DNA from: Clostridiales bacterium
GTDB lineage: Bacteria > Bacillota > Clostridia > Christensenellales > QALW01
DNA: 9,090 nt
Direction: 5' to 3'
NCBI GenBank assembly: GCA_018376855.1
Contig: JAHAAN010000072.1
Location: forward strand, 1 to 9,090
Shown here: piece after piece, positions 6,070 to 9,090 of the stretch
How the letters are laid out: each line of letters opens with the position of its first letter
How positions within the stretch are numbered: the stretch's first letter is position 1
The notes under the pieces: generated by a model
Told to the model about the DNA's origin: nothing
What the model saw: the letters and a program-made list of their open reading frames with translations, nothing else
The model's database searches: none
Translations under genes and position numbers: made by a program

Positions 6070-7152
6070 TCAGTTGCATTCGACTGCCTTGCCCGTTCTG
6101 GAGGACTCATAAATGGCCTCCAAAATCTGCGTAACGACCATTGCCTGCTCGGGTTTTACAACAAGCTCCGTTCCTTTTTCTACAGCATTAAGGAAGGTAA
6201 TCAGCTCGTTGACGGAGGGATTATCGCCCGCCCCTTCAAAGAAGGCTACGCCGCCGCCGCTCAGATCAGGCTTCATGACGTACTGCTTATTGCATTTTAC
6301 ACCGTTGATACGCAGGCCGTCCTGCATATCGGCGCCGGCTTTCGTGCCGCAAAGCGTGGTCTGTGCCTCGCGCACATCCAATGTGTTGAGCGCCCAGCTG
6401 CTCTCCAGCACGATCGTCGCGCCGTTTTCCATGACAATGTAGCCGAACGCGCTGTCCTCCACGGTGAACTTTTCAGGATCCCAATTCTGCCATGCGTTGG
6501 CGTTCTCCTTCTGGTCGCGGAGCTTTTTAAACACGGAACCGACCACCAGCTTCGGCTTATAGTTATCCATGCACCAAAGCGTCAAATCCAGCGCATGCGT
6601 TCCGATGTCGATCAGCGGACCGCCGCCCTGCTCATACTCGTCCAAGAACACACCCCATGTGGGAACCGCTCTGCGGCGAACCGCATGACCCTTCGCATAA
6701 TAGATCTCCCCAAGCTCACCCGCATTGCACAGCGTCTTGAGGTACATCGAATCGCTCCGGTAACGGTTCTGATAGCCGATCGTAAGGATCTGGCCGGTAC
6801 GCTTTGCGCACTCTACCATGGCCTTTGCTTCTGCATAGGTCTTGGCCATCGGCTTTTCGCAGATTACATGCTTGCCGGCCTCCATTGCGTCAATCGAAAT
6901 AAAGCTGTGAGAGCGATTTGGTGTGCAGACATGGATCGTTTGAATGCTTTCGTCCTTGAGCATCTCTTTATAATCCGTATAAACCTTAGCGCCCTCCGCG
7001 CCGTACTGCGCGCATGCCTGCTCGGCACGCTCCTTAATAATATCACAGAAACCCACGACCTCCACGCGATCCTTGCAGGCTGCCAACGCAGGCAAATGCT
7101 TTCCGTTTCCAATTCCGCCGCATCCGATGATACCGGCTTTAATCTTACTCAT
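6070..7152 (-). CDS. Gfo/Idh/MocA-family NAD(P)-dependent oxidoreductase (operon gene 1)
   Basis: A 360-residue dehydrogenase. The Rossmann motif GCGGIG is at 10-15, D37 ends strand 2 (GFCDIIKER) and suggests NAD, and EKP is at 99-101. The C-terminal domain carries GGGPLIDIGTHALDL at 176-190 with D182 and H186 as the likely catalytic-site residues. NWDPEKFTVEDSAFGYI (about 213-229) and ALNTLDVREAQTTLCGT (254-270) match a well-populated branch of the family found in carbohydrate operons. The ATG at 7150-7152 is chosen over a GTG three codons upstream because GAGGTG lies 6 bases before it and overlaps that GTG. It is the first gene after the LacI gene (62-base gap) and the first enzyme of the operon, which suggests it acts early, for example oxidising the incoming sugar or glycoside; this order argument is weak. 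Confidence 0.93.
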   Translation of the reverse strand: MSKIKAGIIGCGGIGNGKHLPALAACKDRVEVVGFCDIIKERAEQACAQYGAEGAKVYTDYKEMLKDESIQTIHVCTPNRSHSFISIDAMEAGKHVICEKPMAKTYAEAKAMVECAKRTGQILTIGYQNRYRSDSMYLKTLCNAGELGEIYYAKGHAVRRRAVPTWGVFLDEYEQGGGPLIDIGTHALDLTLWCMDNYKPKLVVGSVFKKLRDQKENANAWQNWDPEKFTVEDSAFGYIVMENGATIVLESSWALNTLDVREAQTTLCGTKAGADMQDGLRINGVKCNKQYVMKPDLSGGGVAFFEGAGDNPSVNELITFLNAVEKGTELVVKPEQAMVVTQILEAIYESSRTGKAVECN

Positions 7153-7177
7153 AATTAACACCTCGTCATGATTTTGT

Positions 7178-7206
7178 TTTATATTTAAGCGCCTAAGCGC
7201 ATAAAC
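7178..7206 (-). promoter_or_regulatory. Possible internal promoter of the sugar operon
   Basis: TATAAA on the minus strand (complement of 7178-7183) lies about 26 bases before the first dehydrogenase gene. The -35 at 17-bp spacing is only GTTTAT, so the promoter would be weak or activator-dependent. No terminator is seen after the LacI gene, so read-through from the LacI promoter is the alternative. Confidence 0.35.
7185..7196. promoter_or_regulatory. Operator-like imperfect palindrome before the sugar operon
   Basis: TTAAGCGCCTAA is a 12-bp imperfect palindrome (10 of 12 positions symmetric) with a central CG, as LacI-family operators have. On the minus strand it reads as the end of a tandem GCGCTTAG-GCGCTTAA. 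It falls between the candidate -35 and -10 of the operon promoter, where a bound repressor would block polymerase. The binding protein is unknown. Confidence 0.35.
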
Positions 7207-7214
7207 ATCTCTTT

Positions 7215-8213
7215 TTATATTGTAGACTGACGCCGAACCAATGTATGCGGCAGAATCACCTGCCGAACCGGCTCGCTGCTGCGGAGCGTTTCCGCTCGGT
7301 GCATAAACAGCTCCACCGCCATCTTTCCCATCTGCCCTCTGGGCTGATGGACGCTTGTAAGCGTAGGCGTGTACATAGACGCTATTGTAGAATCGTCAAA
7401 CCCAACCACGGCCAAACCGTTCCTGCCCACGCGCATTCCTCGGTTCAGCGCTTCCTTCACCGCGCCGATTGCAATCGCATCACTCACGGAAAAGATCGCA
7501 GTGGGCGGCTCCGGCAGCGCCAAAAGCTCCGCCGCCGCCTTCATGCCGCTGTGATAGCCATACATTGTATTGACTAAATATTCCTTTCTTGCTGCGATTC
7601 CGTGATGACGCAGCGCATCATGATACCCTTCCTCGCGTTCCATCGTGGAGCCGTAATGCCGCTGGCCTGAGATCATGGCAATGCGCTTATGTCCGCACGC
7701 GATCAAATGCTCCACCGCGTCGCACGCGGCAATATGATTATCCACCGAAACGCTCGGCAGTTGCGCACCGCGAACGAACTCGATGCACTGCACAAGCGGA
7801 TAACGCCGCGAAAGCGCATTCAGCTCCGCAGCCGGCAGCGACGATGCAAAGAAAATAGCTCCGTCCACATAATGGTTCTGCAGCATTTGCAGCAGATGCC
7901 GCTCCGTATAGGGATCGTTGTTGGTCGCGCATGTCAACACGGTAATGCCGTAATGAACGCTTTCCTCCTCAATAGAAGAAAGCACCTTCTGGTAAATGGG
8001 GTTGGACATCGTCGGCAGCAACACCAGCACCTTTCCCGATCGCGAAAGACGAAGCCCTCTGCCGAAAGAGCTGGGGCTGTAGTTCAGCTCCTGCACCACG
8101 TTTTCTATCGCAGCGCATTTATCTGCACTGAGCAGCGCTTTATTGTTGAAGTAACGCGAAACCGATGCGATAGACACGCCTGCCCGCTTTGCCACATCCT
8201 TAATCGTTGCCAT
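7215..8213 (-). CDS. LacI-family transcriptional regulator
   Basis: A 332-residue repressor of standard length. Residues 3-22 form the LacI helix-turn-helix (TIKDVAKRAGVSIASVSRYF), followed by the hinge at about 46-60 with the conserved minor-groove leucine in GRGLRLSRSG. Residues 61-332 are the periplasmic-binding-protein-like effector domain, with VSVDNH at 155-160, a SDAIAIGA segment at 244-251 and GFDDSTIASMYTPTLTSVHQP at 271-291, all typical family positions. AGGAG lies 5 bases before the ATG. The gene stands directly before the sugar operon on the same strand and carries a perfect LacI-type operator in its own leader, so it probably regulates itself and the operon, released by a sugar or keto-sugar effector. 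Its effector cannot be predicted. Confidence 0.95.
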   Translation of the reverse strand: MATIKDVAKRAGVSIASVSRYFNNKALLSADKCAAIENVVQELNYSPSSFGRGLRLSRSGKVLVLLPTMSNPIYQKVLSSIEEESVHYGITVLTCATNNDPYTERHLLQMLQNHYVDGAIFFASSLPAAELNALSRRYPLVQCIEFVRGAQLPSVSVDNHIAACDAVEHLIACGHKRIAMISGQRHYGSTMEREEGYHDALRHHGIAARKEYLVNTMYGYHSGMKAAAELLALPEPPTAIFSVSDAIAIGAVKEALNRGMRVGRNGLAVVGFDDSTIASMYTPTLTSVHQPRGQMGKMAVELFMHRAETLRSSEPVRQVILPHTLVRRQSTI

Positions 8214-8224
8214 GCCCGCTCCTA

Positions 8225-8238
8225 TGAAATCGTTTACA
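8225..8238. promoter_or_regulatory. Perfect LacI-type operator / cre site in the LacI gene leader
   Basis: TGAAATCGTTTACA fits every fixed position of both the LacI-family consensus TGNAANCGNTTNCA and the CcpA cre consensus TGWAANCGNTNWCA, read on either strand. It lies just downstream of the expected transcription start and 11 bases before the start codon, overlapping the region before the Shine-Dalgarno sequence, a repression position. Autoregulation by LacI, catabolite repression by CcpA, or both are possible. Confidence 0.75.
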
Positions 8239-8250
8239 TTTTCGGTTTAT

Positions 8251-8278
8251 ATGTTACCATACCGTTTGCAAAAGTCAA
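8251..8278 (-). promoter_or_regulatory. Probable promoter of the LacI gene (and perhaps the operon)
   Basis: On the minus strand TTGACT (complement of 8273-8278) is followed by a 16-bp spacer and TAACAT (complement of 8251-8256). A TATAAA at 8246-8251 is a better -10 but sits 21 bp from the -35. Either choice puts the operator at 8225-8238 just after the start of transcription. Confidence 0.55.
8257..8270. promoter_or_regulatory. Degenerate second operator inside the LacI promoter
   Basis: CCATACCGTTTGCA keeps one perfect half-site (CGTTTGCA, CG-N-TT-N-CA) and 7 of the 10 fixed positions of the LacI operator consensus. Its centre is 32 bp from that of the perfect operator, about three helical turns, so two dimers would sit on the same face of the DNA. 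Confidence 0.35.
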
Positions 8279-8304
8279 CCCCTTATTTCTGTTTTCATAA
8301 ATTT

Positions 8305-9090
8305 TCATACACGTTTTCTGAACTCCGATGGAGTCCTTCCTTCTTCTCTCTCAAACAGGCGGATAAAATGAGCGCTGTCATAAAAACCGCAGTCGGCGGC
8401 AATTTCGGAAATCTTTTTTTCGCTTTGAAGCAGCAGCAGCTTGGCCTGCGCCATGCGCCTGCGCAAAATATATTTTGCGGGCGTCTGCCCCGTAAGGCAT
8501 TTAAAGGCCCGAAGAAAAGTGGAGCGCGACATTCCGTTCTTGCGCGCCAGCTCCTCAACGCGAATTTCTTCGGAAAGATGAACGTCTATATCCTCCAAGC
8601 ACTCCGCCACGGCATTGAAATAGACGCTTCTGCTCTGCTGATCGTTTAAATACTGCTCCCTATATCTTTGGCAAAGAAACACCACGGCATACAGCGCCAG
8701 CGCATTCGCCATGATATTTTTCTCCGGCCTTTCATCGTAATACAGCCCTGAGATCAACATCAACACCGGCATCAGCTCATCCAAGCGCTTCTGATCCAAA
8801 CGCAGAAAGCGCCGCGGAGCCTGCTCGGCAAAACGCGGCTCCATGCGAAGCTGCGGTTCAACGGTGAAAAGCATAGTATATCCCGGCAGCACGCCCAGCT
8901 CCGCGGTATAGCGCTGAAAAAAATCGCTGTGGATCAGCAAATGATAAATGTCCAACTGCTGCGCCGCAGAGTAACTGTGGCTCACGCCCGGCGGAATAAC
9001 GAACACATCTCCCGCCGTAATTTCATACTTGCCCATACCCAAGCAGTGCGTTCCTTTCCCGCACAAAACAATATTCAGCTCGCAAAAATC
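8305..9090 (-). CDS. AraC-family transcriptional regulator, 5'-truncated by window edge
   Basis: The frame is open to the right edge; 261 residues are visible and about 20-30 N-terminal residues are probably missing for a family usual of about 280. A TTG at 9064-9066 is not the start, because the codons before it read DFCELNIV, the normal beginning of an AraC cupin strand. The N-terminal cupin-like ligand domain shows GKGTHCLGMGKYEITAGDVFVIPPGVSHSY with the typical GDVFVIPPxxxH. The last ~95 residues hold the double helix-turn-helix: VEELARKNGMSRSTFLRAFKCLTGQTPAKYI and then ISEIAADCGFYDSAHFIRLFEREEGRTPSEFRKRV. Members of this architecture sense a sugar and activate carbohydrate genes. It lies 91 bases upstream of the LacI gene on the same strand with no terminator between them, so it probably belongs to the same sugar locus, but it could equally serve genes outside the window. 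Confidence 0.93.
   Translation of the reverse strand, partial: DFCELNIVLCGKGTHCLGMGKYEITAGDVFVIPPGVSHSYSAAQQLDIYHLLIHSDFFQRYTAELGVLPGYTMLFTVEPQLRMEPRFAEQAPRRFLRLDQKRLDELMPVLMLISGLYYDERPEKNIMANALALYAVVFLCQRYREQYLNDQQSRSVYFNAVAECLEDIDVHLSEEIRVEELARKNGMSRSTFLRAFKCLTGQTPAKYILRRRMAQAKLLLLQSEKKISEIAADCGFYDSAHFIRLFEREEGRTPSEFRKRV

Noticed and set aside
5713..7158. A 481-codon open frame on the plus strand opposite the first dehydrogenase and ThuA genes.
   Set aside because: It is the antisense shadow of strongly supported minus-strand genes; it has no family features or Shine-Dalgarno sequence and crosses the intra-operon hairpin.

Overview
The window looks like Gram-positive Clostridia DNA, probably from a gut-type Firmicute. 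It is roughly half G+C. Start codons are preceded by strong AGGAG/GGAGG-type Shine-Dalgarno sequences, intrinsic terminators with U-tracts are common, there is a lipobox-type small lipoprotein, and the regulators are of XRE, LacI and AraC type. This assignment is inferred from style and families, not from a marker gene. Nothing in the window looks like a mobile element, CRISPR array, phage or RNA gene.

Layout: on the plus strand, the left edge holds the end of an XRE regulator fused to a small zinc-ribbon domain. It converges, through two back-to-back terminators, on genes of the minus strand, where everything else lies. From right to left (the direction of transcription) the minus strand carries: an AraC-type regulator cut by the right edge; a LacI-type regulator with its own promoter and operator; a four-gene sugar operon (Gfo/Idh/MocA dehydrogenase, ThuA-like protein, TIM-barrel sugar isomerase/epimerase, second Gfo/Idh/MocA dehydrogenase) closed by a strong terminator; a 755-bp stretch without a convincing gene but with an orphan promoter, hairpins and one doubtful small ORF; an overlapping nucleotidyltransferase-methyltransferase pair; and a DUF4854-like lipoprotein gene with a clear promoter and terminator.

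The sugar operon is the most interesting part. Two NAD-dependent Gfo/Idh/MocA enzymes with a ThuA protein and a metal-dependent TIM-barrel isomerase/lyase fold enzyme is the family set known from oxidative (3-keto) handling of glycosides and disaccharides, in which one enzyme oxidises a sugar hydroxyl, another isomerises, eliminates or hydrolyses, and a dehydrogenase re-reduces the product. No classical glycoside hydrolase, kinase or transporter is present within the window. The substrate cannot be read from the sequence. Regulation is suggested by a perfect TGNAANCGNTTNCA operator (also a perfect CcpA cre match) just downstream of the LacI promoter, by a degenerate second copy 32 bp away, and by a hairpin between the first dehydrogenase and ThuA genes that could set unequal expression.

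I see no clearly new type of biological system. The candidates worth testing are the redox sugar pathway, the intra-operon hairpin, the two-site operator, the orphan promoter with a short hairpin-ended leader, and the coupled nucleotidyltransferase-methyltransferase pair.
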